Program-made: the position numbers and the translations under genes
In this document: positions 35,830 to 48,158 of the stretch, piece by piece
Position numbering within the stretch: position 1 is the first letter of the stretch
How the letters are laid out: the number at the start of each line of letters is the position of its first letter
Notes under the pieces: model-generated
What the model was told of the DNA's origin: nothing
The model's input: the letters and a program-made list of their open reading frames with translations, nothing else
Database searches by the model: none
Assembly (NCBI GenBank): GCA_036345935.2
Contig: JADWOT020001804.1
Location: 1 to 64,000, forward strand
DNA length: 64,000 nucleotides
Source: Taenia hydatigena
Taxonomy: Eukaryota; Platyhelminthes; Cestoda; Cyclophyllidea; Taeniidae
Direction: 5' to 3'

Positions 35830-37326
35830 CTTGGGGGTAACAAATAATCGCCGCAATGCACACCGAGGCCATGCAATGCACACAGCAGGACTACCTGAAT
35901 CTTCCATTCTGTAACCACAAAACATCAACATTCGCCAAATCCCGCACCTCAGCTAAAGTGCACAATCTGTGTCCAGAGGCGGTAGAGGTCATGTGAACGC
36001 GAGTTTAGGCAGCATGAAATACCACATTCATTCTTGTTCCTCAAATGATGCCACTTGCATCATCAACAAGAAACGTGAAAATCTCTTGCCTCAAAGCAGT
36101 TTAGTGTATGGAAGTGGGCACAAGTTAAGTTTCGGGCGGTCCGATGGCTCAAAATAGTCATGGTTACGTAAAAAACAGTTAAGTCATCGCACTTGTCCTT
36201 TAATTACATGCCATCATAGCCTATCCCAATAATTACGACTTATTATTAAAATCAACTCAGACTTACCAAAACCAAGCTTGAACTATTATGCATAGTTCAT
36301 GTACTCTCTCACCTCTCAATACAAAAGTGGTGCGCTAAACGACCATTTTTATTTAATAATTCCCTCACAGCAAAATTTAGCTGCTGCACTTCTACCACTA
36401 TCTTAAGACTTTTCTAGCATAGCACTGAGCCGTAGGAGAACAGAAGAGGCGCTAAGAGGCTTTAAGCACGGCCACAAGACGAGTCTCTGGATTGAGATAA
36501 GTTACTTCTTTGCCTCTCCACCAAAGGGACACTCAAACACCCATGCCACAGAGGACGACGTCTCACCAGAAACGTAACGGTGGACCACCACATTCCACAC
36601 ACAGCCACGTTAATCAAAAAGCAAACTTATTATCATCTGCGCAAACACGTTCAGTTCTCACGTTGCTCTGTTTGCAAAAAAAAACGAGTGAAGGAGTGAC
36701 ATTTTTAAATTTGCTAATTATGGGAGATTTACAGGAACATACAACACAGTCGAGAAATCATCACGGCTTGGAGAGGGAGATGTAGGCATCAGGAACAGCG
36801 AGGAATCAGGATTTACAGAGATTTGCTCCGTCTCACCTTAAAGTGCAGCCAGAAGACACAATAAATCACTCTAGTGTCTCCTCTTCCTCCTAAAGCATGC
36901 TCTTCATGGACCTCGCAGTGGTAGCGGTGTTCCCACGCCGACAAAATCCACTCATAACCTGCTTTGGATAGCGGACCTCTCGTCTGTATTCAATTTACCC
37001 AACGTCGCCACTTGAACCTGCGAAATGAAAACAGCAAGCATGGGTTGAGATCAGCCTCGTTCAATACGAAGGAAGTAAGGTCTAAACAGAGATACCGGTT
37101 TTATATCCGCATGAACAATTATGATGCAACGGTCCCACGCGAAGCAGTATGCGATAGCTCACTCTAAACACGATATTGCCACCATTTATCTGGAATGACA
37201 CAGACCAGTGACAGTGCCTGTGTGTAGAAAAGTGCGGTGACGAACCAAGTATCTTGTGAAAGTGGGCGCTTACAATCGCCAATTAATTCAGAAATTGGAC
37301 GATTAAGCGGTGCAGATGCCTGTCAA
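35830..37326. other. Weak frames only
   Basis: Frames at 36,510-36,785 (plus) and 37,082-37,282 (minus; includes VSFQINGGNIVFRVSYR) are possible exons without clear splice pairs. Nothing else was recognised. Confidence 0.35.
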
Positions 37327-37557
37327 TCAGTGACGACCCCGCAAATGTTGGTTTCCAGCCCACTCGCACAGTGACAATTCCTGAGACCCCTCATTTGTTA
37401 GGTAAACTGCGCATGCAGTTAAAAAGCCTCTTCTCTCTTGTGCCCAACTAAAAAGAAAATCACAATCAGGATGTGTAAAAGGCCGAAGTGATGCGATAGG
37501 CATGGAACTGTCCTTCCTGTACGACACGCTACACACGTGCTGTGGCCTGGACGTCGT
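37327..37557 (-). CDS. Coding-like exon, unknown gene
   Basis: The minus frame reads VSYRKDSSMPIASLRPF, then after a perfect internal acceptor (TTTTCTTTTTAG) WAQERRGFLTACAVYLTNEG and ELSLCEWAGNQHLRGRH, ending in TGA. It could be one exon, or the part from the internal AG onward. Coding-like composition and the T-rich acceptor support it; the product is unknown. Confidence 0.45.
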   Translation of the reverse strand, partial: TTSRPQHVCSVSYRKDSSMPIASLRPFTHPDCDFLFSWAQERRGFLTACAVYLTNEGSQELSLCEWAGNQHLRGRH

Positions 37558-39279
37558 CAGCTAGATTCTAGCCAAGACTAAACATTGCCAAACGGTTTGC
37601 ACTAATGAAACACCGACCAAAACCACTCGTCCTACTGCTCCAGACAAAGGCAAACGCTGGCGACAGTGGGGCGGATTCATAGGTTGTGAAAAAATACTAC
37701 ACATACTAAATCGGTCTATGGCCCAAGAGGCCATCCCCTTTTAAAAAGAAGTTGTAGGTAGGAGTAAAAAATCGCGGAGATCCTTATAAAAATAAATGGT
37801 ACACGTTGAGGGCTCATCCAAGAACTAGGAAACGGGGCAACTATTACAAGTAAAGCGTAGAGGATCTACTTATCAATCCCTCCACCTTAAGAATGGCGAG
37901 CACTTAGGTACCGAGGCAGAGATGACACAAAAAAGGGATTCACAACGGAAAATGAGGCTAGATCGATGCAAATTGCTTAACTTTGGATGTCAAAGCTAAA
38001 AAGATATCGAAAACTTGAACCCACAAGGTTGGAGACAAGGAAAACAAAGGCACATCAAAATTGCTTGCCTAGCGAAATAACCAAAACAAAATGGCTGCCA
38101 TTTTACTGCATATCTTCAGAAAGGTAGAATTTCCCACGAAAGAAGAAAAGCTTTTAGGGATCGAAGGAAACAATTCAAAAAGGTGACTCAGAAGAATGAT
38201 TGCAAAATTACATTTTGAGAAAAGAAATCAGCCTACTTAACTTTGTACGTAATAGTTGAATTCGAAATGCGAAAAACCCAGCGTTCTACCACGAGTCTGT
38301 GAGTGGAATAATGTCTACACTTTACAAGATAAAAAAAGCAAAAAGACCTCAGCTTGTCAAGTGATCGCCTTTAATCTTTGTTCAAAAGCATTGGCTCTCA
38401 CGAGGAAATTGCAGGAATGAATAAAATCAGCAAAAAAACGACGCCATAAGGAAGACGTGGTCAACAGAATAACGGGAGCTTGTTGACACTCCGTTAAAAA
38501 ACAAAATTGGCCCTCCGTCATGAAAAAAAGGGGGACGAACAACTGTGAACTTTTAATCACCCTCCTCAAAACTACTTTAAAATTACACTGCTTATTGGAA
38601 ATCTCGCAGAATGCTAAGCATAGGCAATTGACTCGTTAATCATTCCAACGACCATAAGAGAGCTTCTCGTGCTAAAAGAAAGGAATAACTTTATGCCTAC
38701 CGACAGCAGAAAACAAAAACCATGGCAGAGTGAGAGGAAGCAATAACACAGAGGTCAATTGTAAAACACTACGCACCAAGCACTCGATGACGCGACTCCT
38801 GTGATAGACACTGACCGATATACAGACACCCTGATGATTGATGCGGCTCTAAGCCACGGCACTTGGCACCTGCTTCTCCCTTACCTTCAATCGGTACAAA
38901 GACTAGCGAACCGAGTAATCTTAGTGGCTTCCCATTCGTCTGACCAAATCGCTTTCTCTTAACATCTTAGCCATCCAAACTTATTCATTTTCAAATATAT
39001 TCATGCTTTCTGCGAACACTGAAGGCAGGTCTGTCTCAACTGGTATCATATATCCACCGCAGGCTGCCCAAATTGACCCCTACCCATTCCGCGGATCGAG
39101 AGCGGACAGACGAAGAGATCGATAGTTGAGAAACTAGACAGATAGTTTGACATAAAGGGATTTAAGGAGTGACTGGAAGGTCATTAGGCAGCCAACACCA
39201 GCTTTATCGATTAACCTAGCCTCTATCTCTACCAACCGACCAATCAAGTAAATAAACATGAACAGAGGTGCGATTCAAT
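37558..39279. other. Gene-poor stretch
   Basis: A-rich on the plus strand with no frame longer than about 70 codons and no motif recognised. Confidence 0.45.
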
Positions 39280-41770
39280 AACGGAATAAATCTAGTATTT
39301 CGCAAAGAAATCCTCCCAAAACAACACCATTATTAGGTATGATAGTGGAAAAGGATGCCGCGAATAGATACAGAAGCGGAAACACGACATTACTTGCGAC
39401 CACTGTCGTATCCAGGTTCGCATCACTGCAGGACGCACCACAAAATAAGTAACGTACCGCAAATAAACTCGTGCGGCAGGCACAAAGCAAACTAATGTCA
39501 AGGCACCGGGAACCAGATACTTGCGCCCATTACCCTGGGCATGTCTATGTCGGTGGCATCCCCCTCCTCCACCAAACTACCTAGTGCACCACTAGCTCCA
39601 CTGCATCGGACACAAGCATGACATCACTCAGTCAATCGACCAGTCATGTGTGTGCGTGTGCTTTAAACGATAGAATAAGTACCTTGCGTTAATAGGACAG
39701 CTGGACATGGCGAGTCACTCCATTCCTTTCCACTGTGAGCAACTTCCATCTTAACCATTGCTAGCAGCAATAATGTGCAGCAATGCGCCTCAGAAACACA
39801 CGCCACGAGGGCGTCAGGAAGGTGTTATTCTTAGCATCTCCGACAATCAGATGTTCTGACACAGACGAAGAGATTCTAGCACGACCACTCGCATCAGGCA
39901 GGACTGCACAAGCGTTCAAACGCCACATCTTATACCACTGGAGTGAAGCTGATCAAGAAAATCAGGTGAGTAAATTCATAGACAGCGAAATAAACAGATC
40001 CCCTCACCTTCGCCTGCCTATCTACCAAAACCCCAACATCCAATTAACCCAATCAACAAATAAGTGAGAAGCGCGTAAGCAAAGAAACAGATTAGGCTCA
40101 ACGTTTGCCAGTGCACATTTGCCTGTGTCTTGAGGGACTTCCACCTATCATTGGCAGTCAAGAAATAGTAGCCTAGCTAACCTAAGGGAGACGTCAAACC
40201 TGCACTTTCGCTTGTCTCCGCGACCCTTCAACCAACTATTAGCCCCAAGTCATCTTCGTGACAATGCGTTTCCAATAAACACTTCATTCATAAGTATTTC
40301 GGAGGCAGGCATCCCCAGATGCCTCTTTTGACGGTAATAAACGTGCACAATCCGGTGGTTTCCACAATGAACACTAATCAGGCAGCTTCAAATAACAACA
40401 GCAGAAGAAACCTGCGGAATTGCTTAGAATTCAGAAAAAACTTGAGTGCGTCCAAAAACGCGCATTTAATTACGAGATGGTCCTCCTAGCTCCGCAGAAC
40501 AATTAGAAGAAGTAAAGCAGCAGCAAGCTTTTAATTACAAGTAGATTAATTTGAACCCACTCATTGGATCAACTGTGCGTAGTGTCTACGCTACTGCTCC
40601 GAAGGTGGGAAAACACTTATTTGAAAATGATAATTGCAGTCCGTTGCAGATGCCCACATGTGCAATGATGCAAACTGCCGTATCTTGCCCATCAGCATCC
40701 AGTACAATCAATCCGGTAACAACGGATTTAACATACTTTGTAATGCATACAAACAACTTGTCCTGGTCAAAATTCTCAAAAAGCACATGCATATTCATTT
40801 AAGCACGCTAAACACAACCTTCTCCGGCCAGATTAGAGTTAAAAATAAAACGATTGATAGACAAAAGTACGCAATCTACCCTTCTAAACGGAAAGCGAAA
40901 ACAAGATGCGCACAGTGGACAAATTCAGCCAGTGGCATGACCAGATGTCAATGCGCACAAAAGCTAGAATTAATAATATTTAAAATATACCAGGGCCGGG
41001 TGAAAGCATTTGAACAATTGGTGGCAGTATACAAGCGGAACACGTGGGAAATGAGAAAATAAAAGACACAGTTTGTCCCAAGCCAGCATCGGGTTCCCAA
41101 CGAACGGACGGCGACTATGGCCGATGCAAAACACTGCATCCTGCACTCAGACCTCACACCTCATCAAAGCGCATAAACAGCAAATGGTATGCATAAATAG
41201 GGGCTTATCAAATATAATGCGCATTTGTACGCACTGATCAATCGGCGAGTCACTTCCTCCGTACATCCGCGCCACAAGGCAGGAGCTATGGCACGGCGCC
41301 GCTTGCACCCTACTCCGTGGTAGATTTCCAGCAGCTTCGACAAAATCTCATCAGCGAGCACTGAATGCCAAAACACCCTTCAGCGGCAGCACGGCTCCAA
41401 AGAAGCACCTGTTCTTTGCGGACTCGGAAGAAACATAGCTGATGTGCTGCTTCCTTTGTTCAGTCGTCCCCGCCTTGCGCGGTAAAGTTCGATGTTTGCA
41501 TCCATCCATCACCTGCGTCACCAAATACTCCATCCAAGAAACATCCTCAAATCTGCAGGAACATAGCGGCGGATTGACATGCTGTGAGACGATGGAGTGA
41601 TCTGCACGTTGATGCCTCAGTCGCAGCAGAGTCTTGACGACTTTGGCTTAGGCATGTTCCGATCGCGTCTACTGAGGTTACAGAAGACGACATTCAGTTC
41701 GCCGGTGGAAAAGAAAATGCTCAAGTACCCTTTCAGGGGAACTGCAGCTATATCGTCTTTAAAAAAAAAC
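39280..41770 (+). repeat. Repeat R7, copy 1
   Basis: Aligns in direct orientation with 55,800-57,400. Landmarks: AGAAATCCTCCCAAAACAAC (39,306) with AGAAATTCTCAAAACAACAC (55,848); the stretch at 39,525-39,625 with 56,210-56,290; CACGAGGGCGTCAGG (39,806) with 56,507; and the CTCAGTCGCAG run (41,618) with 57,272. The 142-codon frame at 40,634-41,062 is not kept in the partner and is treated as chance. Confidence 0.75.
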
Positions 41771-41879
41771 AAACCGATAACAAGTTGCCGTAAGAATCCA
41801 AAATTCCCGGCTTACAGTGTTGCAAAGCAGAACATGGACGCGAGTAGACATTGCGGTTGAAAAACAAAACGTCCTAGCA

Positions 41880-42640
41880 GTCACACTATAAGGCCTCCGC
41901 GTTTACACTAGTATGTAGGCGTACAAGGGAAGTCAATTGAAATTCAGAGAAGGCAATAACAACTAAGAAACTAAAACTAACGCATCTTGTGCTGCGCAAA
42001 AACGTGAAAGGACCTATGAATGAATGATGCAAGCACGTTCCCACCCAAAAATAAGAAGGCACATCGAATCCATTGCAGCACAGAGAAGACAGCAACAACT
42101 CAGTAGCTGCAATCCAACCTTACCTGGGGGACGCGTGAAGCGATATCTAAGGCGAGATTCTCATCCGTTGCCGTCTCATAATGCGTTCAATCTTTACAAA
42201 ACAAAAATTTTGGCGTCAACTTCAGTGTTTAACCTAGCGAATGTACAAATGAAACAAATGTACAAAAAAAACATATAATGAATACTTATAAGTAAAAACA
42301 AGGAGTACGCGCCAAGCACCTGGTGAAGGTAAATCTCTTTTCAACAGAATTACGACTCATTAATCAAAGTCCACAGGCATTAAAAAGCAAACTAACAAGG
42401 AATTGCCTAAACAATCTTAAAAAAATACCTAAAGTATTGCAGAGCAACCAATGGACGTGATTAGACCTTGCAGTTAAAAAAAGGGCTTAACTTTCACGTT
42501 GTGAAGCCTTGGAGTTTACTCTAGCAGGTAAGCATACGGAGAAAGCCAATAAATATTAAAACGACCCAATAACACATAACAAATTGAAACTAACAAAGAA
42601 GCACCAAACACTTACCAGCTTTCCAACTTGTTCGAGCAAA
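41880..42640 (-). repeat. Repeat R5, inverted copy
   Basis: Reverse complement of the block at 24,060-25,300; the clearest correspondences are 41,890-42,170 with 24,640-24,900 and 42,480-42,640 with 24,140-24,330. Confidence 0.7.
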
Positions 42641-42797
42641 AAGGTTTCAGGAGGAAGGGAAGGCGAGCGATTGCTGTCGCAACTTTACTAACTCACACGA
42701 TGTCTACCTGCTCGCAATCTCTTCCACTGCACTATTTTAGAGGTGGAAAGCTTTTGCTACTGAATTGACGCTCAGTAGGAGTTGCACGTCGAGATAG

Positions 42798-43040
42798 ATG
42801 TTTGATCGGACATTGGCTGGCTTAGCAGGAGAGGTTGCAGACAGACCGAAACTGCAAAAAAAGATCAAAGAGGAAGAGAAGAGAAAAGAGGCATCCGTCT
42901 GCATTCATTTCGTCACTAAAAGAACTCTGTCACAGAATAACAAGATGATGGTGTTGATTTCATTGGATGTCGTGAAAAACGCTGTCATTCACGAGGCGTC
43001 AACAACTAATCGTGAGCGATACGGAAAAGGAAGGCGGTAA
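42798..43040 (+). CDS. Lys/Glu-rich small ORF, unknown
   Basis: An ATG-started frame of 80 codons reads MFDRTLAGLAGEVADRPKLQ, then KKIKEEEKRKEASVCIHFV and ends RERYGKGRR. The charged helical composition could be genuine, but there is no homologue in the window, no splice context and no family match. Confidence 0.3.
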   Translation: MFDRTLAGLAGEVADRPKLQKKIKEEEKRKEASVCIHFVTKRTLSQNNKMMVLISLDVVKNAVIHEASTTNRERYGKGRR

Positions 43041-44164
43041 AGATTAAGAATTTACCTGTCAGGCGATATGATTGCTGCGTGTAGACCCACCCACTCACCC
43101 AACTACAGGGCCAGCAAGCAGTGTGATTGCTTGCGCTAATCAATCAGACTACACATCAAGGTTCTCACTTCAACGCCTTGTCAACTTCTCGTAGCTGATG
43201 AGCCGACTCTGACCCAGCCTAACAAATTGACACTGCCATCGTGCACAAATCTGCTACACGCTACTACAATATTCCCCTTAGACTAAATTTATCAACGATA
43301 GCAACCGAAAGCCTTAAGTGGTAGCGCAAATTAGCTCAGAGGACGTGGCAAAGTCATGGGAGAAGCCTAGCCATGAATAGTGATGTCGGATTTCCTAAAA
43401 ATACTCCATCCCTCTCTCATGACAAGTTGCATTGACAGCAAATTGCTTTGCAGCAACGGTCCGTGAATAAATTGCCAACGCCCATGGACCGTGAAATGTA
43501 GCATGCAGTTAAATAAAACAGGCACAGTAATGAAATAATTAGGAACATTAGTAAATTAAACGCATGCGCTTTGTTTATTTTAAGGAAGGAATTACCGCAC
43601 CAAACGGGATGCTATATGGTCTAATGTTTAGCACACACACATTATGTTCTACATGTTTGTTGAGCTGCTGAAGGTAAAAACATGTTGTCTTCCCCTGTGT
43701 TTTAATCTGTTGCACGTTTCCTATTTGCAAATTGTCACTTTAAAATGCATAAGCTATGTACGGTTTTGATGTAACCGCGATTGCTTTTACTTGCCATCTC
43801 ATTTCAAAGGTACAGATTCGAGCAAAGAAGCGCCTAGTATCCGATATGGCATTGTCAAACAATAATTAATGTAAGCTATACCTGAATGGATAAGAGACGT
43901 TGTTGTCGCACATTGTTTGACAAAAAACTATCAAATAACATAGAAATGAAAAATTTACAGGATGTAGGCACATGCGTATGATTAGTGATGGGATTCGTTC
44001 TAAAATGTTTATAAAACTCAATCACTTGGTCCTGTCTGTTAAATGCAGCCCATCAAGTATTTTTTTGAGATCGAATCGCACATGATGCTTGCGATTGTCA
44101 GGACACATGCCAAATGCCGATTGCATACTTTGTCAAGTGTAAAAAGTCTTTAAGTTAGTTGAAT
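43041..44164. other. Intergenic, nothing recognised
   Basis: AT-rich sequence with no coding-like frame over 60 codons and no RNA gene recognised. Confidence 0.45.
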
Positions 44165-44720
44165 CGCTCATCATTTCCGAGGTCATCAGCGGTAACTGCT
44201 TTCCACCTCGTTGGTAAATTAGATCCATCGTTATACAAAATGCCGATTTTGGTAAAAGTGCGCCTTAGTTTGAGATCCTTGAGCTGGTCCTTACCTTTAA
44301 CATCTAAAACAAAGTATCCGCAGCAAACTGACAGCTTAAAGGTCAAGTCATGGTGTCTGAAAACCACTGCATAAGCTACTCTTTGATACATTACCTATAA
44401 AAAAAGGATCCTATTAGGTCCGAATTTCGACCGGCATCATAGCAAGACTTTTTACATTCTTTGTTTCCATCTTTCACCCTTAGCCACAAACACGTACTTC
44501 ATTTTTCGATAAGCTCAATTTGGTTTCTACTTTTGACCCCTAAAAGGACGCACCTACGGAAAATGGAAGGGTTTAAAGACAACTTATAGAGCCATGACAT
44601 CAGTGCCCATGCTACTTAGTTGAACATTGTTTAAAGCGAAAGACACCTCATTTGTCGCTCAGATGATACGCCAAGCTCCACTGTTGCAGCGAAAGTGATG
44701 GAAGCGTTTTTTAGTCCTAC
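44165..44720 (-). repeat. Repeat R1, third, inverted partial copy
   Basis: On the minus strand the block carries TTTTCAGACACCATGACTTG and a following TTTAAGCTGTCAGTTTG run matching 2,034-2,130, and an inverted match of 44,639-44,680 to 1,640-1,680 and 8,465-8,510. A minus-strand frame at 44,155-44,391 that looks protein-like (NLPTRWKAVTADDLG) is part of this repeat. Confidence 0.65.
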
Positions 44721-45424
44721 TCCATCAAATCAGTGTGACGTTGATAGCGTTTATTTTTTGTTCCTTCCCTTATCTTTTTTAATAACGCAGTTAGTGGTTT
44801 ACAATGCACTTTGCAGATATCATTTCTACTGCACTGTTTCGCGATACTGACGACAACAATGGTGTAAAGAAACAATAAGAAATGTATTATCGTCGTATGG
44901 ATGGGGTTAGAGCTTACCAGCATGGTTTAGAGACCTCGTCGCGCATCCGACGTATGCAGTCAGTTATCACGTAGCGGTTGGTGACGAAAGTAAAAACTCA
45001 CTAATTAATCGCGTCGGCCATTAGCACTTACGCGCATCAAAAAAACGGTATCGAAATAACACGTCGCTGCTCCTTCTTAATCACTTTACCAGGGTTTGAG
45101 TTTCGTCCAGCTTGATAACAGTGGTGGGTAGGGAATAAGCGTGCGTCGACCACTGGGACTGCCCTTCAATCCTCTCAAGACCGCTGACCTGAGGTGGCAT
45201 ATGCTTGACCCAAAGAGAGTGCGATCCGTTTAGAGTGGGCTGTTGATTGTCTATTCAATATGGTTTCGATTAACTCTGGAGACGCGGTTATGCAATGCTG
45301 GATGATGGTCACTAATAGAGGCTACTTCTGTTTGTTCTCTCAGCAGGAATCGTTTGTTTTTTTCTCGATCTTTTGCTATCCCTCTCCCTTGCAGCTTCAT
45401 TTGCTATGACCCAGTTCAGTTGGT

Positions 45425-46580
45425 ACCAATTCATGGGCATTTTGGGTAGAAGAGAGGTCAGTCGGAGCAGCATTGAGTTGCGTGTTGGCAATGGGATCCG
45501 TGTTCACATGTAAAAAGGGTAATTTAGGGCGTTTGAGGCGTTGATTGTAAGGTACTGTGAAAGGAGATTTCTGGAAGTAAACTGGCCCGTGGACTTGAAC
45601 CAAACTCTACTACACATTATGACTGACTGCTTCGATAGGTTTAGCGCCGTCATCGCTTCTGTATGTGATACATCGACCTGTGTGGACTCTCACCTTTAAA
45701 GCGATAGAAGCGAGGCAGCACATTGCTCTGCTGAGAGAAGAAGATGAAAAGGAGGACAAATGACGATGCTGAGTTGAGTGAACTCCCATGTCTCTGACGG
45801 GATGGCACAACATCCACATTCCTTCTTGCGTGCATAAATATGAACGCGTCAACCATTAGACATTTGATTGGCTACAATTCGGTCACCTAAAACAGGACCT
45901 GCGTTTGATGTTGAGCCGTTACCTACACCCGACCTGAAACCTTTGAAGGTTTAATCTCAGCTGTGAAGCAAATGGAAATTAGTTACAACCAAATCGTTTG
46001 ACCGTATCTGCACCAAACATAACTAGCTGACCTTTTACATTAACAGGATGGTAACATCTGCTACAAGCGCCTATGACTCAACCACAGTCCATTTTCATTG
46101 TGTTCTGCAGCTCGAAAATGAGCTTAAGGTAAATTGTCCCTGCATAGAATGTGAACCCTCGACTTGGTGTGCCTTCAAAACAATTTGCTTTAGCGACTTC
46201 CAACTTCACGCACAGGTCCCACAAAAACATCTTTTGAAACACATCAATTTAATTATTTATTTTTGAAAACCAAGGTCTACAAAATAGTCGCCATCAAAGC
46301 ATGCTGTGGAAACCACAAAATAGTTAGAGCAGTAAACACTAACATCACAGCTGCTTCATGATAGACAGTTAAGGTCAGTCTGCAAACTCTTTGTAGGGAA
46401 AGCCAATGACTCGCTTCGTCAGCTCTACATATTTCCTCATATCTTCCTCTTCATCATCCTGCTTTGGGTCTGTTCCAGCAGCAAGTCTATTTTCGAACCA
46501 CTCCACCGGCGCCATAAATTGCTGCTTGTGCCTCGACAACGTATTACCACCTCCTTCTGAAGAGGCTTGCTTCAATAGCA
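45425..46580 (+). repeat. Repeat R3, copy 2
   Basis: Direct partner of 16,320-17,405, ending distally in homeobox remnant F on the minus strand. Confidence 0.75.
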
Positions 46581-46745
46581 TTATTCTTTGTTGAAGCTTC
46601 TATTGTGATTGAGAGCTCTCAGTAGTTCCAAAGCTTTCACTGAGGCTGCTGCCCCACGAGTTGGTCAATGGAACGCTTCTCTTCATGTCACAAACACTTG
46701 GCTGTGTTACAGATGCCTCATTGTCAGGAAAATCTAGTATTCCAA
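46375..46745 (-). pseudogene. NK-type homeobox remnant, copy F (C-terminus)
   Basis: The minus strand reads the exon-2 tail of the homeobox family: DNEASVTQPSVCDMKRSVPL, then SESFGTTESSQSQ, a TAG (46,600-46,602), and SRHKQQFMAPVEWFENR, the acidic run DPKQDDEEEDMRKYVELTK and the ending GFPYKEFAD. Apart from the single stop the 120-codon tail is intact, better preserved than the equivalent part of copies A, C and D. Helix 3 and the homeodomain are missing immediately upstream, where the sequence changes at about 46,745. It lies just downstream of the kinase gene and on the same strand. Confidence 0.75.
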
Positions 46746-46897
46746 GCTAGGAGTGTTGAGTCTACACAAAGGAGGTTTTGACTTCCTTCAGACAATCCCT
46801 GTGGATTCGTAACTGGAAAATGCTAGTCAAAGTAAGGCGTGCATTTCGACCAGATGAGGAATCCACATATGCACACAAGAAAAAACAGCAATTGACA

Positions 46898-48076
46898 TCA
46901 CTTGGACCGCAAATTGCAAGTGGATGTAAAAAAGTTCAAGCCTGAATTGGTCTGCCATCGGTGACATCCGCAGTGTGAATGGAGGAGGTGAGAATTAATA
47001 AAATCAAAGTTGGCAAGGAGCTCATCAATCCTCTCACCTGTCAGTTTAGCCTGTGCCAGATCCTGGTAGTTCGGTGACACTGCCATCAGCCGACGCACAC
47101 CATACCTGTCACGAATGTCTCGAAGACGTCCCTCTATCAGTGGCATGTGTGCATCGTAAGCAGCAGTGACCAGCAGAGGGTCAAAGGGGTCGACGTTGTA
47201 CTTTTTCTTAGCTGCAGACACTTTCAACTCGGAGGGATGGTAAGGTGGTTTTAACTTGCAAGCCACCACTTCCTTCCAGTTGACGCCTTTGAAGAAATCA
47301 AGACATTTCACACCATCAATGCTTAAACGCTTCTTATGATTTTGTGTGAGACAGGCTTCGAAGAATTCGCTTAGAGGTGCGGACATATTTGGCGAACTGC
47401 CTGTCATGAACCTACGTGTTTGCAGCCAATCGTGCGCAGTGTCATGACCATACATGATGCAGGCAACGAGAATGCCCAGACTCCACACATCCGCCTTCGT
47501 CGTGATTGCCAACTTATTCTTTACCTCAGGCGCCATAAAGAAGAGTGCTCCGGTAAAGTCCGTCTTTTTGGGAGGTCCCGGCTCTCGAGACATGTCGTAT
47601 GAGTGATCGAAGTCCGTAATAAAAATGTGGCCTGAATCAGCGATAAGCACGTTGTTGGGTTTGATGTCTAAGTGGACGATGCGCATGGCGTGAAGGTGCT
47701 CCAGACCACAAATAATCTCACGAACGCAAAATCGCGAGTCATTCTCACCGAGGTAGCCAGCATTTGAGACGAGATCCCGCAGGTCGAATCCACTTTCTTT
47801 GCGCAGCACAAAGGCGGGAGCCCGACGGATTCGACAGCTTTCAATCAGAGTGGCTAAAAATGGTGACTGCTTCTCCTGTCTGGCAAGTCTCACCAGAATG
47901 CGGTGCTCTCGAAGAGCGCACCAAACAGCAGAGCTGTTTCGCAGGTAGAACCGTTTCAATGCGCAGGTCATGGTCGTCGCGATTTCGCCACATCTGCTTG
48001 TGTAGACCACCTCATAGACAAATGTGTAGGAACCACGAGATATAAACTTCACCACAGTAAACTTTCCAGACTCCAT
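46898..48076 (-). CDS. Intronless AGC-type Ser/Thr protein kinase, DFD variant
   Basis: A 392-codon uninterrupted frame starts at ATG 48,076 (G at -3 and +4). The kinase domain begins almost at once: degenerate glycine loop SRGSYTFVYEV (residues 13-23, only the middle glycine kept), VAIK-type lysine in CALKRF (K41), catalytic loop HLDIKPNNVL (D137, K139, N142), metal loop DFD instead of DFG (155-157), APE (182-184), DVWSLG (196-201) and structural R250. After the domain, FFKGVNWKEV and KLKPPY (about 261-279) match the AGC-kinase tail, and NVDPFDP follows; no hydrophobic motif is evident at the C-terminus. Such kinases transfer ATP phosphate to Ser/Thr in the cytosol or nucleus. The catalytic Asp, Lys and metal-binding Asn are kept, so activity is possible, but the glycine-loop and DFG changes suggest altered or weak activity. 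Lack of introns among intron-containing neighbours suggests an origin by retroposition, although no poly(A) tail is seen. Confidence 0.9.
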   Translation of the reverse strand: MESGKFTVVKFISRGSYTFVYEVVYTSRCGEIATTMTCALKRFYLRNSSAVWCALREHRILVRLARQEKQSPFLATLIESCRIRRAPAFVLRKESGFDLRDLVSNAGYLGENDSRFCVREIICGLEHLHAMRIVHLDIKPNNVLIADSGHIFITDFDHSYDMSREPGPPKKTDFTGALFFMAPEVKNKLAITTKADVWSLGILVACIMYGHDTAHDWLQTRRFMTGSSPNMSAPLSEFFEACLTQNHKKRLSIDGVKCLDFFKGVNWKEVVACKLKPPYHPSELKVSAAKKKYNVDPFDPLLVTAAYDAHMPLIEGRLRDIRDRYGVRRLMAVSPNYQDLAQAKLTGERIDELLANFDFINSHLLHSHCGCHRWQTNSGLNFFTSTCNLRSK

Positions 48077-48158
48077 GCCTTTGACTTACTCAAAGCTGAC
48101 TCGCCTGTCTATCGACTGACCTCAGAGGCTGGCACAGCAGCCAAAAGTACATTCGCCT

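Noticed and set aside
40634..41062. 142-codon plus-strand open frame
   Set aside because: No ATG at its start, basic and low in hydrophobic pattern, and not kept in the R7 partner.
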